A DNA stretch of 64,000 bases from Maribacter sp. GTDB taxonomy: Bacteria; Bacteroidota; Bacteroidia; Flavobacteriales; Flavobacteriaceae. The notes under the pieces were generated by a model. It ran no database searches. It was given only the letters and a program-made list of their open reading frames with translations, and was not told where the DNA came from. Both the position numbers and the translations under genes were made by a program. This document shows, in pieces, positions 1-8,550 of this stretch (positions within the stretch are counted from its first letter, which is position 1; each line of letters begins with the position of its first letter). The DNA lies in NCBI GenBank assembly GCA_011050675.1, contig DRFI01000020.1, forward strand, positions 372,001 to 436,000, read 5' to 3'.

Positions 1-373
1 GATTCATAATATCTAAATTCTTATCACGTAGAATTATAGATAATGATATATTAGGATTTAGCTCTGTTATTTTATGCATTACCGGCAATGCAGGTGAAGC
101 ATCTCCACACCAGCTTTCCGATAATACTACCCAAGATATTTTTTGCTGAACAGATTTAATTTTAGCAACAGCCTCATCGCTAAACTTCAAGGTTTTGTCC
201 CACCTGCGCATACGACTATTATTCAATTGCGTGTATTGCGTTAATGCTTCTGTTTGAACCGGACCTGTTGCCGCTCCCTTTTCAGCTAAACCTGAAACTA
301 AGTTTCTATATTCTAAATAGCTATAACTAGTCTCTAAACCTTTTTCAATTAAATCCTCTATCACTAATTCCAT
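1..373 (-). CDS. Thioredoxin-family protein (3' end outside window)
   Basis: The reading frame begins at an ATG at 373 and runs off the left edge, so about 124 N-terminal residues are visible. The segment SWVVLSESWCGDASP near residues 80-95 matches the thioredoxin-like family of Bacteroidota in which the active site is WCGDA rather than CxxC, so a single Cys is retained. No signal peptide is seen, so it is probably cytoplasmic. The family fold is clear enough; the substrate is unknown. It precedes no gene on its strand inside the window and is separated from the TolC-type gene by 64 bases, which hold nothing recognisable. Confidence 0.75.
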   Translation of the reverse strand, partial: MELVIEDLIEKGLETSYSYLEYRNLVSGLAEKGAATGPVQTEALTQYTQLNNSRMRRWDKTLKFSDEAVAKIKSVQQKISWVVLSESWCGDASPALPVMHKITELNPNISLSIILRDKNLDIMN

Positions 374-437
374 CAAGCTTACTTTTATATTTTATCTACT
401 CTAATCGAACGCTTTAGTAGTGATAAAAGTACAAAGC

Positions 438-1841
438 TTACAAATTCTCAGGATTGACCGCTAGACTATTAAATAATTTAGCCTTAGCCGTAAAGTATTT
501 ATTCTCTACTTGGTTTTGTTTTAAAACAGCATCTATCAACTTACTTTCTCTTGAATTAATAAGGAAAAGCGAACTTTCCCCAAAGGTGAATTTTCGTTCT
601 TCAGCTGCCAATAAGACTTCATAACTTGCTACAATATCATCTATTAAAACATTCTGATTTTCAAAAGAATCTAACTCATTATAGATAGCCGTTATTTTAT
701 TTTGAATCTGAACCTCAGCATTATCAAATTCGTACTGGGCATCTTTTAGTTTCAATTTTGCCAATTTCAAATCTCCTCTTTCTTTTCGCAGAAATAACGG
801 GAGTTCAAAATTCAATCCACCCTTGTAGTTTTGAGTTTCAAATGAATTTATATACTCTGGTGTTTCCGTAATAAATTTATACTCCACGTCTATTTTAGGC
901 AACAACTTGTTTGTCTTTAAACGCTTATCCACTACCAAACCATCTATTTTATACCCTAATGATTTTAACTTAGGATGATTCTCTAAAACAAAACTATCTA
1001 ACGGTTTTCCTAATATTTCCAATGCTTGATCTATCTCTGTATCTAAAGAAATATCTGGCACCACTTGCGGCTGTAATTCCATTGGTATATTTTCACCCAT
1101 CCACAGGTAATTAGAAAGTTCTAACCTCGCATTTCGTAAAACTACATTTGCCTGCTCCTTCTCTAACGCTCTATTCTGGACGGCTATTTTAGCTTCAACC
1201 GTATCTATAGCTGCTATTTCCCCAAACTGCGCACTTCTATTTACACCGTTTAACCTAACCTTTGCATTCAATAAAAAATCATTAAACAATAGACTGTTTC
1301 TGTACGCTTGTAGCCAATTAAAATATGCCAGAGAAGCATCGAACAATACTTGATTGACCAATAAATCTCTATCTGCCTTGGACTGTTCCCTAAAAAACTT
1401 GGCTTTTTTTACGGTAGCCATGCGCTCGTTCATCCAAGATCCACGACCTAAAGAAAGAGACACTCCAGCACTGTACAATCCATCATCAGGCACGTTTCTT
1501 TCAGCATTTAAATACTCACCCGAGTATTGCTCAAATTCTCCTTTCAATTCTATACCATACCAAGTAGGCACTTTAAAAGTGGAATTCAATAAATCGTAAT
1601 ACTCCGTTCCTTTAAACTCCTTTGTAGAATAATCAAGAGAAATCTTAGGGTCAAAGCCGCCACGTGCTTTCATAAGATTTGCCTGCCCCACACTCATAAC
1701 CATCTCTGCCTGCTTGGTAATAGGGTGATACTTTTTCACATAACCCAAATACTCTTTAAAATTCAATGGTATAGAATCTACCGTTTGGGCATTTGCAACA
1801 AAACCAACACACAGATAGAAAAAGAAAATAAATCTTCTCAT
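438..1841 (-). CDS. TolC-family outer membrane efflux protein
   Basis: Outer membrane channel component of a tripartite exporter. I start it at the ATG at 1841, two bases after the stop of the HlyD-type gene, because this gives a clean signal peptide (MRRFIFFFYLC...VANAQ); an upstream in-frame start would add a basic stretch overlapping that gene. The mature protein is about 450 residues, the usual TolC-family length, with the long helical repeats expected (QANVVLRNARLEL, KLKLKDAQYEFDNAEVQIQ). It is the last gene of the operon tetR-ABC-hlyD-tolC. The family transports proteins, peptides or drugs across the outer membrane; the substrate here is not deducible. Confidence 0.9.
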   Translation of the reverse strand: MRRFIFFFYLCVGFVANAQTVDSIPLNFKEYLGYVKKYHPITKQAEMVMSVGQANLMKARGGFDPKISLDYSTKEFKGTEYYDLLNSTFKVPTWYGIELKGEFEQYSGEYLNAERNVPDDGLYSAGVSLSLGRGSWMNERMATVKKAKFFREQSKADRDLLVNQVLFDASLAYFNWLQAYRNSLLFNDFLLNAKVRLNGVNRSAQFGEIAAIDTVEAKIAVQNRALEKEQANVVLRNARLELSNYLWMGENIPMELQPQVVPDISLDTEIDQALEILGKPLDSFVLENHPKLKSLGYKIDGLVVDKRLKTNKLLPKIDVEYKFITETPEYINSFETQNYKGGLNFELPLFLRKERGDLKLAKLKLKDAQYEFDNAEVQIQNKITAIYNELDSFENQNVLIDDIVASYEVLLAAEERKFTFGESSLFLINSRESKLIDAVLKQNQVENKYFTAKAKLFNSLAVNPENL

Positions 1842-1843
1842 CG

Positions 1844-3196
1844 TTATTTTTTTACGGGTTTGTCTTGTGCTCCTTCTGGCTGATAATAATTTGGCGGAAA
1901 TCCGTTTAATTGACGCCACAGCTCGTACCAAATTGGCACATCTTCCAGCAATGCAATTGTATTCGCTCCAGAGCCTACACGCAAAGCATTAGGCCAGGCT
2001 TGGTCTTCTTTATCCGGAGACAACAACACTCTATATTTCCCATTCGGATTTATAAATGTTTCAATGGCAACTACTTTACCGGCATACGTACCGTAAGATG
2101 CATTTGGCCACCCGCTAAATACTATTGCAGGCCATCCATCAAACTGGATTCGCACTGTTTCCCCTAAATGAATAAGCGGTAAATCTATAGGGTTTACAAA
2201 TGTCTCGACCGCCATATCATAATCTGCCGGCATAATACCAACCAACGGAGTACCTTCTTTAAAAGTCTCTCCTATACCCGCTGTTATCACCTTATTAATA
2301 TATCCATTTTGTGGTGCACGTATATATCGTAGTGCACTTCTCATTTGATAATTTGTATAGTCATTCTCCAATTTACTTACTTGTGCCTCAGAGTCAAATT
2401 GGTTGGACATCGCCGTAAATTTATCACTCTGTGCTTTTGAAATCTTATCGGTATACGAAGCCTGCACTCTATTAATTTCTACCTCTGCATTTATAATTTC
2501 ATTTTTGGCAGCCAATAATTTATTCTCTTGAGAAAGTAACTTTGCTTGCGTTTCCTGTAACTTCAATCTTTTCTCTTCAACATCTGTAACTGCCTTTAAC
2601 CCTTCACTTTCCAATTGCGCCGTACGCTCATATTGCCGCTCTGCAATTTTAATATTGGTTTTAGCAGCTTCAAAATCTATACTATCACTTTGCGCTTTTA
2701 GCTTTGACTGTAATAGTTTGTTTTTTGCCTGCTCTAGCTTTAACTTTCTTTCATTAAAAAGTGCACCAACCTGATTATCTAAAGATTTTACCTTACCCTC
2801 ATAAGAAGTAACAGAAGAACTTTTAGACTTCAGTTGTTGCCCTGTGCGCTCCACCAAATTTGGATCAAAATATTCTGATTTTACCTCAGAGATAAAAAGA
2901 ATGGTATCTCCTTTTTTTACATAATCCCCCTCTTGTACAAACCACTCTTCTATTCTACCCGGTATTTGAGATTGAATAGTCTGTGGTCTTTGACCAGGAG
3001 CCAATGTTGTTAAATATCCTCTTGCATTTATAGTTTGCGTCCAAGGCAGAAACAATACAATAACGCCTACTACCGCAAAGGCAAAAAGAAACCTATTAAA
3101 GTGCTTATAATGTCTATTATGACTGACTTTTTGAACGGATTTAAAACGCTCTATAGACACATTTTCGTTTAGTTTTTTATGAGATATATTAAGCAT
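1844..3196 (-). CDS. HlyD-family periplasmic adaptor (membrane fusion protein)
   Basis: 450 residues. There is a short cytoplasmic N-terminus and one membrane span at about 36-54 (FLFAFAVVGVIVLFLPW). A lipoyl/barrel-sandwich half motif follows (GRIEEWFVQEGDYVKKGDTILFI), then about 160 residues of coiled coil rich in K, E and Q, and then the second half and beta-barrel (APQNGYINKV, VRIQFDGWPAIVF). The family bridges an inner membrane transporter to TolC. Its start overlaps the ABC gene by 8 bases and its stop is 2 bases from the TolC start, which implies translational coupling. It resembles adaptors of type 1 secretion and peptide-export systems. Confidence 0.92.
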   Translation of the reverse strand: MLNISHKKLNENVSIERFKSVQKVSHNRHYKHFNRFLFAFAVVGVIVLFLPWTQTINARGYLTTLAPGQRPQTIQSQIPGRIEEWFVQEGDYVKKGDTILFISEVKSEYFDPNLVERTGQQLKSKSSSVTSYEGKVKSLDNQVGALFNERKLKLEQAKNKLLQSKLKAQSDSIDFEAAKTNIKIAERQYERTAQLESEGLKAVTDVEEKRLKLQETQAKLLSQENKLLAAKNEIINAEVEINRVQASYTDKISKAQSDKFTAMSNQFDSEAQVSKLENDYTNYQMRSALRYIRAPQNGYINKVITAGIGETFKEGTPLVGIMPADYDMAVETFVNPIDLPLIHLGETVRIQFDGWPAIVFSGWPNASYGTYAGKVVAIETFINPNGKYRVLLSPDKEDQAWPNALRVGSGANTIALLEDVPIWYELWRQLNGFPPNYYQPEGAQDKPVKK

Positions 3197-4871
3197 CTTT
3201 TCCTTCGATTTCGTTAATAATCTGTCCTTTTTCCATCGTAATTATTCGTGAACATTTTTTGATCCACTTATCATTCTCACTCACAACTAATAACGCCCAA
3301 CCATTAGATGGGTCACTTAAAAAGCTTAAAATTCGATCTGCTTCTTCGCTATTAAACTGATCTAAAGGATCTTTTAGAATAAGTAGTTTTGGCTTACGCA
3401 CAATACTTCTGGCTAAAACAATTTTCTTTGACACTGTATGCGGAATCTGTTTCCCCTCTGGATACAGAATTGTATTTAAACCTTCTGGTTGTTTTTTGAC
3501 AAAATCGGTCAAACCAACTTTATCAAGTGCCCAATACACTTGCTCATTAGTAGTGTCTTTATCCCCAAAAGTAATATTGTGTAAAATCGTCCCCTCAAAA
3601 GGCGATTCTTCTGGTAATGATTGCCCAAGATGGGAGCGGTAATAATTTAAATTCATTCCTTTTAAAGAAACACCATTTACATATACCCCACCAGAATCGG
3701 GCTCTATAATACCTGCTATAATTCTTAGTAAGGTATTTTTACCTGACCCACTGCTCCCTCTTAATAGAATAGTACACGATGGAGAAATCGTTAAACTTAA
3801 ATTAGAAATTATCTCTCTTTTAGGTTGGGGTACACTATATGAAATCTCACTTAATTCTATAGTAAACGATTGGTTCTCCAAGAATGGTTTTTCACCATTC
3901 TGTTGTTCCAATTCCTTATCTACTACCTGTCCCATTTTCTCTAAAGAAGTTAACAGGTCGTAAAAGGTTTCTAACCCTAAAATTAGTTTCTCTACAGAGC
4001 TTATCACTAAAAGAATAATGATTTCCGCAGCTACAAATTGACCTATGTTCATCTCTTGGTTTAGTACCAACAACCCACCTATCAATAAAAGTCCACCAGT
4101 TACCAAAACCTTAAAACCAATCATTTGTATAAACTGTAGCACTATCACTCTAAAGTGACTTTCCCTAGCATTCAAATACTCTACTACTAGGGTATCATTC
4201 TTATCTAATGCATGAGAAGTTTTACCAGAGAGTTTAAAGCTAACAATTGAACGGGCAATTTCTTGAAGCCAGTGTGCTACCTTATATTTACTCTTAGATT
4301 CATCTAAACTGGTATCTAAACCCCGTTGTGCCGTAAACTTAAATACTATATAAATTAACAAAAGCAAAAGAATACCATAAACGATAAAGAAAGGATGGTA
4401 GAATGATAATAGTAATAAACCAAAAACAATTTGTAATAAAGCAGCAGGAAAATCTATCAATACTTTTGACAATGATTTTTGAATCGTTAATGTATCAAAA
4501 AACCGATTCGCCAATTCTGGCGGATAGTAATTATGAAGTTCACTCATTTTTATTTTCGGAAATCTATATGCGAATTCAAACGAGGCTCTAGTAAATATTT
4601 TTTGTTGAACGTTTTCAATAATCCTTATTTGCATTAACTGAAGTATTCCTACAAATGCAACACCCAAGGTTACCAAAACAACTAGTACTATCCAAGAAGT
4701 ACTGATCTGAGCTCCCTGCATTAGGTTTATTATCGCCTGTATACCTAATGGTAAAGACAAGTTTACAACACCAGCAAATATGGCATAGTAGAATACCTGA
4801 AAAACATCTTTCTTGTCTAATTTCAATAAGCCAAGAAAACGTTGCCAGGCAGTTAGAATATTTTTACTCAT
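3189..4871 (-). CDS. ABC exporter, fused membrane and nucleotide-binding domains, degenerate ATPase motifs
   Basis: 560 residues: six predicted membrane spans in the first ~310, then a nucleotide-binding domain. The fold is recognisable but key residues are changed. Walker A reads GSSGSGKNT, with Asn379 where Ser/Thr normally binds Mg. The signature LSGGQ is replaced by HTVSKK. Walker B reads LLILKDP, with Lys500 for the Asp and Asp501 for the catalytic Glu. No His is present where the H-loop should be (VVSENDKW). No peptidase C39 domain is present. It overlaps tetR and hlyD by 8 bases each. It is probably the inner membrane part of a tripartite exporter; whether it hydrolyses ATP is doubtful. 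Confidence 0.88.
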   Translation of the reverse strand: MSKNILTAWQRFLGLLKLDKKDVFQVFYYAIFAGVVNLSLPLGIQAIINLMQGAQISTSWIVLVVLVTLGVAFVGILQLMQIRIIENVQQKIFTRASFEFAYRFPKIKMSELHNYYPPELANRFFDTLTIQKSLSKVLIDFPAALLQIVFGLLLLSFYHPFFIVYGILLLLLIYIVFKFTAQRGLDTSLDESKSKYKVAHWLQEIARSIVSFKLSGKTSHALDKNDTLVVEYLNARESHFRVIVLQFIQMIGFKVLVTGGLLLIGGLLVLNQEMNIGQFVAAEIIILLVISSVEKLILGLETFYDLLTSLEKMGQVVDKELEQQNGEKPFLENQSFTIELSEISYSVPQPKREIISNLSLTISPSCTILLRGSSGSGKNTLLRIIAGIIEPDSGGVYVNGVSLKGMNLNYYRSHLGQSLPEESPFEGTILHNITFGDKDTTNEQVYWALDKVGLTDFVKKQPEGLNTILYPEGKQIPHTVSKKIVLARSIVRKPKLLILKDPLDQFNSEEADRILSFLSDPSNGWALLVVSENDKWIKKCSRIITMEKGQIINEIEGKDA

Positions 4872-5550
4872 CTAATTTTTTATTTAGGGTATTGAATACA
4901 AGGTGTGTTAAATACTGCGTAGGCGTTACCTTGTCGTTACAATTTGTAAGGGAAGGAAAATGTTCTTTTAAAAAATGTTGATGCAAACCATTTTCAAGAA
5001 TGGTACTGGCTAAACTTGTTGGATATTGATAATCTGTATCAACCTCGGTAATCATTTCGCCCAGCCTGCCTATAAGTCTTTTATAAATGATGTAAAAACC
5101 CTCTTTGTTTTCAGCATCTACCTCTTTAGTTAAGTATGACTTTGAATATTCGTTAATAACAATCTTATTTAACAACACTTCATTGATGTGCGAAAAAGCT
5201 GAATCTTCTTTAACTTCTCTAGTTATTATCAATATTGCTTTTAACAATTTTTCTTTTGAGTTCTTGATACTATTAGTTGCGAATACCATTTGATACTCCA
5301 TCCAACCCCAATACCAAGATGTTAGATACAATAGAAGCTTATGTTTATTCTCAAAATAACGATAAATAGAACTTTCATTAGAACCGATTTTAAGCCCTAA
5401 TTTTTTGAAAGTAAAATTTTCAAACCCCATTTCATTAATCATTTGAATACTTATTTCAATGATTCTCTTACCCAATTCTGAAGATTCCGGATCCTTAACA
5501 TATAGCTTGTCGTTAATTTTAATAGTTACGCCCTGTAATAGTCTATCCAT
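4864..5550 (-). CDS. TetR/AcrR-family transcriptional regulator
   Basis: 228 residues. The N-terminal part carries the TetR helix-turn-helix (FKKLGLKIGSNESSIYRYF at about residues 48-66), followed by the usual KHKLLLYL helix; the C-terminal ligand domain matches no family I can name. It is the first gene of an operon with an ABC exporter, HlyD-type adaptor and TolC-type protein, overlapping the exporter by 8 bases. A perfect 13-bp inverted repeat touches the promoter -7 element just upstream, so it probably represses its own operon and is released by a ligand that the exporter handles. Confidence 0.88.
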   Translation of the reverse strand: MDRLLQGVTIKINDKLYVKDPESSELGKRIIEISIQMINEMGFENFTFKKLGLKIGSNESSIYRYFENKHKLLLYLTSWYWGWMEYQMVFATNSIKNSKEKLLKAILIITREVKEDSAFSHINEVLLNKIVINEYSKSYLTKEVDAENKEGFYIIYKRLIGRLGEMITEVDTDYQYPTSLASTILENGLHQHFLKEHFPSLTNCNDKVTPTQYLTHLVFNTLNKKLDE

Positions 5551-5575
5551 TTCTTCTCAAATTTTTAATCCGTCG

Positions 5576-5583
5576 CAAATATA
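5576..5583 (-). promoter_or_regulatory. Promoter -7 element of the tetR exporter operon
   Basis: On the minus strand this reads TATATTTG, an exact match to the Bacteroidota -7 consensus TAnnTTTG. It lies 26 bases upstream of the tetR start. No clear -33 TTG is present at the usual distance, which fits a regulated promoter. Confidence 0.6.
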
Positions 5584-5596
5584 ATAGTATTACTAT
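5584..5596. promoter_or_regulatory. Candidate TetR operator (inverted repeat ATAGTA-T-TACTAT)
   Basis: A perfect 6-1-6 inverted repeat directly abuts the -7 element and sits in the -33/-7 spacer. Binding there would block sigma. The position next to a TetR gene that heads the operon is what supports the call; binding itself is inferred. Confidence 0.5.
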
Positions 5597-5675
5597 CATA
5601 TTATAATAGTTTAACATTTTTTAACGAAAGTAATGCTTTCTTATTTAGGATTTTTGTTATTTTAGAGATAAAGAA

Positions 5676-5699
5676 AAAACATCCTAAGAAAGATGTTTT
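5676..5699. repeat. Inverted repeat AAAACATC/GATGTTTT in the leader of the 5737 gene
   Basis: Two perfect 8-bp arms are separated by 8 bases, 37 bases upstream of the secreted-protein start. It could be an operator or a leader hairpin. There is no gene it could terminate, and no T-run of terminator type follows. Confidence 0.35.
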
Positions 5700-5736
5700 C
5701 AATAAAAAATAATGTTTAATCTTTAAATGAAGTGTT

Positions 5737-6099
5737 ATGAAATACACCATTGTACTGCTTGCATTTTTAATGTTTTCAACTAGCAGCTTTAGCCAAAACG
5801 AAGTCAGTAATTTAAAAACTGGCGATATTTTATTTATAAATAAAGATGGAAACACACCGTTTCAACATCTCTATTTTCCAAAAACTAATTTCATCATTAA
5901 ACGCGGTGCCATTGCCAATTATAAAGGTTTAAATGGAATGCATGTAAAAATTGAATCACTGACAAGTGACTATGTCGCAAGAATAGTACCTGTAAACGGC
6001 AGTAAATTTTTTAATAAATTTTCTTATGTCAACGCTAACTTAAAAAGTGCGTTAAACGACGAAGAATTAAAACAATTAAATTCTAGATTCAAATCTTAA
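5737..6099 (+). CDS. Small secreted protein of unknown function
   Basis: 120 residues with a clear signal peptide (MKYTIVLLAFLMFSTSSFSQ, cleavage after SFSQ). The mature part is about 100 residues, with no Cys and no motif I recognise. The segment TGDILFINKDG followed by basic and hydrophobic stretches suggests a compact beta-rich domain. It is transcribed divergently from the tetR exporter operon and could share its regulation, but that is inference. A strong hairpin terminator follows at 6126. Confidence 0.7.
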   Translation: MKYTIVLLAFLMFSTSSFSQNEVSNLKTGDILFINKDGNTPFQHLYFPKTNFIIKRGAIANYKGLNGMHVKIESLTSDYVARIVPVNGSKFFNKFSYVNANLKSALNDEELKQLNSRFKS

Positions 6100-6125
6100 A
6101 TGTTCGTATAATTAACGATTAACGG

Positions 6126-6170
6126 AAATCCTAAATGGTCTTTAACAAAAGTTCCATTTAGGATTTTTCA
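6126..6170 (+). terminator. Rho-independent terminator after the 5737 gene
   Basis: A 13-bp perfect stem, AAATCCTAAATGG (6126-6138) with CCATTTAGGATTT (6154-6166), is followed by a short T-run. Confidence 0.8.
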
Positions 6171-6237
6171 TTAACTACTAATTAGTAACTGTCGCATTAA
6201 AGGACTTAACTAAAAAGGCGTATAAAATATTTAAAAT

Positions 6238-6553
6238 ATGATTTTAGACTACATTACGCTTAAGAATAAAAAACAGGCAAAAGAGATTACCAAGCTATTT
6301 TTAAATCAGAATTTGCTATTTAGGCAAACATTTGAACAACAAAGGTTTTTAAAAAGAATAGGGTAACCGGATTAATTGAAAAACACAAGCAAACAATTAT
6401 AGAAGGCAAAACAAAATCGTTACTATTTGTAGCCATAAATATGTTGCTAAGAAAAAGTATTCCAAAAACATACCTATGCTTAATGTCGTACCTATTGTTT
6501 ACATGGACAAAAAACAAACTAACCTGCTACGAAACCAGACAGCCAAAGTATAA
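6238..6553 (+). pseudogene. Decayed CutA-like gene with two frameshifts
   Basis: Three consecutive pieces in three frames read as one protein of about 105 residues. The first is MILDYITLKNKKQAKEITKL... (6238 to a TAA at 6364). The second, about 6363-6440, contains LIEKHKQTIIEGKTKSLLF. The third, about 6436-6553, contains YSKNIPMLNVVPIVYMD and ends NQTAKV. The start, the TAKTKALLF-like centre and the P-x-x-PIV-x-MD end resemble the CutA-type proteins of Bacteroidota from memory. The first break is at about 6360 and the second at about 6440. The family assignment is tentative; the three-frame decay is direct observation. Confidence 0.55.
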
Positions 6554-6641
6554 ATACCATAGTCAACCTAGATCCAAGTTTATATTTTCCAATGGCTCTG
6601 GCAATTACTTTTCCCTTCAATATTTCTTTAAGAATGCCCAT
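6519..6641 (-). CDS. Possible 40-residue basic/hydrophobic mini-protein
   Basis: An ATG-to-TAG frame of 40 codons on the minus strand, starting MGILKEILKGKVIARAIGKY and ending with a hydrophobic stretch (VFILWLSGFVAG). A basic Gly/Lys N-terminus followed by one membrane-length hydrophobic segment looks protein-like rather than random. It overlaps the 3' end of the decayed CutA-like gene by 35 bases on the opposite strand. I see no consensus promoter upstream. Unrecognised; could be a chance frame. Confidence 0.35.
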   Translation of the reverse strand: MGILKEILKGKVIARAIGKYKLGSRLTMVFILWLSGFVAG

Positions 6642-6704
6642 ATATTTAAATATTGTTAACTGGTTTTAATTTGACCAGAAGCCAATATATAGTACTTTTA
6701 ATTC

Positions 6705-7268
6705 ATGGATAAAAATAGATGCGGCTGGTGCAAGGGCGATACACTTTACGAAAAATATCATGATCAAGAATGGGGCGTTCCCGTAAAAAATGATGCATTA
6801 TTGTTTGAATTTTTAGTGTTGGAAACTTTTCAAGCTGGGCTAAGTTGGATTACAATTCTTAAAAGACGAGAGAATTTTAGAGTTGCTTTTGACCATTTCG
6901 ATTATAAGAAAATTGCTACATATCCTGAAACTAAAATTTTAGATTTACTACAAGACGAAGGTATTATCAGGAATAAATTAAAAGTTCGTGCAACAGTAAC
7001 TAATGCCCAAGCATACATAGAAATTCAGAAAGAATTCGGCTCTTTTAGTGACTATATTTGGAAATTTGTAAATGATAAACAGATTAAAAACGAGGTAGTA
7101 AATTATAAAGAAGCACCAGCAAATACACCTATTTCAGATACCATTAGCAAGGACCTTAAAAAGCGAGGTTTTAAATTTGTAGGTAGCACCATTATATATG
7201 CATTTATGCAAGCTACCGGTATGGTAAATGACCACCAACTAGATTGTTTTAGATACACTGAAGTGTAA
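6705..7268 (+). CDS. tag: DNA-3-methyladenine glycosylase I
   Basis: Removes 3-methyladenine from alkylated DNA. The 187-residue length matches the family. The zinc site is complete: Cys6, His19, His177 and Cys181, the equivalents of the four ligands known in E. coli Tag. The start MDKNRCGWCKGD, the motif YHDQEWGVP and the QAGLSWITIL segment are characteristic. The ATG at 6705 gives the expected N-terminus. Downstream, 21 bases separate it from a secreted protein gene unrelated in function. An inverted repeat CTGGT/ACCAG lies at 6660-6678 in its leader. Confidence 0.97.
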   Translation: MDKNRCGWCKGDTLYEKYHDQEWGVPVKNDALLFEFLVLETFQAGLSWITILKRRENFRVAFDHFDYKKIATYPETKILDLLQDEGIIRNKLKVRATVTNAQAYIEIQKEFGSFSDYIWKFVNDKQIKNEVVNYKEAPANTPISDTISKDLKKRGFKFVGSTIIYAFMQATGMVNDHQLDCFRYTEV

Positions 7269-7289
7269 GCAATAATAAATACACCTACC

Positions 7290-7877
7290 ATGAAAAATAT
7301 TCAAGTAAAAATAATCTTAGCTGGTTTTCTTTTCTGTTTTCAACTAGCACACTCTCAATATAAATACGAAAGGGAGCATCGTATTCTTAAATCTCAATTC
7401 CCTACAGCAGCAATTTCAACCATTGAAGAAAACATCACAGATTTTAAGCGCATTAAATTTTATAAGGAAACTGATAGCATAAAAATCAGTTATGAGGCTA
7501 AACTAAAAAAAGACAAACTTTGGTATAGCATAGAATTTAATGAAGACGGGGCGTTGGAAGATATAGAAATACTAATTAAATCTACCGATATCCCAAATGA
7601 TACATACTCAAACATAGAAAGCTATTTGAACAATAATTTCTCTAAATACCGTATTAAAAGACTACAACAACAATATTCTTCAACTAATGATTCACTAGAA
7701 AAAACTTTTAAAAATGCATTTCAAAATCTTATTCTACCTTCTAACAATTATGAACTTGTAGTTGTTGGCAGAAAAGAAGGCGGATATTTAGACTACGAAA
7801 TCTTGTTTGATGCTGATGGCAACTTTAAACAAATAAGAACCTCTCTTCCTCCAAATTATGATCATGTACTCTATTAA
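7290..7877 (+). CDS. Secreted protein, possibly PepSY-like
   Basis: 195 residues with a signal peptide (MKNIQVKIILAG...QLAHSQ). The mature part contains two similar alpha/beta segments with the rhythm of PepSY-like proteins (KLWYSIEFNEDGALEDIEI and YLDYEILFDADGNFKQIRT). The pattern x-FDADGNFKQI is typical of periplasmic PepSY-like beta strands. It overlaps the following DUF2490 gene by 20 bases, so the two are probably made together. The two proteins may act together at the outer membrane, but nothing in sequence defines the role. Confidence 0.72.
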   Translation: MKNIQVKIILAGFLFCFQLAHSQYKYEREHRILKSQFPTAAISTIEENITDFKRIKFYKETDSIKISYEAKLKKDKLWYSIEFNEDGALEDIEILIKSTDIPNDTYSNIESYLNNNFSKYRIKRLQQQYSSTNDSLEKTFKNAFQNLILPSNNYELVVVGRKEGGYLDYEILFDADGNFKQIRTSLPPNYDHVLY

Positions 7878-8550
7878 GGGATTATTCATTAGTTCATTTA
7901 TAGTATTGATAGGAACTCTTAACCTACACTCTCAAGATAATACTACTGCATATTGGGAGCCAGAAGTATCCCTAAATTATAAGGTAACTCCATTACTAAA
8001 ACAGAATTTCTCATTATCAAATAGAAATTACATCTACAATGACCAGAAAACGCAACTTACTGTTCGGCAAATAGAAATCTCCCATTTTTCATCTTTGGCA
8101 ATTGACCCATATAAAAGTATAGGTCTAGGAATCCAATACAGATTTAGAGAAGCCTTCGAAAATGATAAGGATGAACTTAGATTAACAGAACAATTTAATA
8201 TTGCCAAAAAAACAAATAGCGCACGTTTAGGTCACCGATTTAGAATTGAACAGCGCATACGACCTACTAGTTCGGAACATCGTTTTAGATATAGATTTGC
8301 TGTAGATATTCCTTTAAAGGGTTTAAAAATGGATATTGGCGAACCATATTTAGTAGCTACAACAGAGTCGTTACTTAGCCTTGGAAAAAGCATAAAACCA
8401 ATGTACGACCAAAGAATAACTTCTCAAATTGGATGGTCTATTTCTAGTAATCTAAAAGCACAATTTGGCATTCAATATAGAATGGAAAATTATACAGAAC
8501 GTACGGAGCATGTATTCTTTATCTTAAATAGTCTTGTTATATCACTTTAA
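7858..8550 (+). CDS. DUF2490 outer membrane beta-barrel protein
   Basis: 230 residues: signal peptide (ISSFIVLIGTLNLHSQ), then AYWEPEVSLNYKVTP and repeated amphipathic strands ending in an aromatic/hydrophobic terminal strand (HVFFILNSLVISL), as in DUF2490 barrels. DUF2490 members are small outer membrane proteins of unknown function in Bacteroidota. The start overlaps the previous gene; the ATGs at 7858 and 7864 are both possible. It is convergent with aat, the two ends overlapping by 9 bases. Confidence 0.85.
   Translation: MIMYSIKGLFISSFIVLIGTLNLHSQDNTTAYWEPEVSLNYKVTPLLKQNFSLSNRNYIYNDQKTQLTVRQIEISHFSSLAIDPYKSIGLGIQYRFREAFENDKDELRLTEQFNIAKKTNSARLGHRFRIEQRIRPTSSEHRFRYRFAVDIPLKGLKMDIGEPYLVATTESLLSLGKSIKPMYDQRITSQIGWSISSNLKAQFGIQYRMENYTERTEHVFFILNSLVISL

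Noticed and set aside
1910-2167. Plus-strand open frames inside the exporter genes, and similar frames opposite most genes
   Set aside because: They lie antisense to well-supported genes with family motifs and have no recognisable protein features.
5601-5855. Minus-strand frame rich in Phe/Leu across the divergent region
   Set aside because: It covers the secreted protein gene and the promoter region and looks like AT-rich chance coding.
6441-6659. Plus-strand frame of 72 codons as a separate gene
   Set aside because: It is the middle frame of the decayed CutA-like gene running past its end, not an independent protein.
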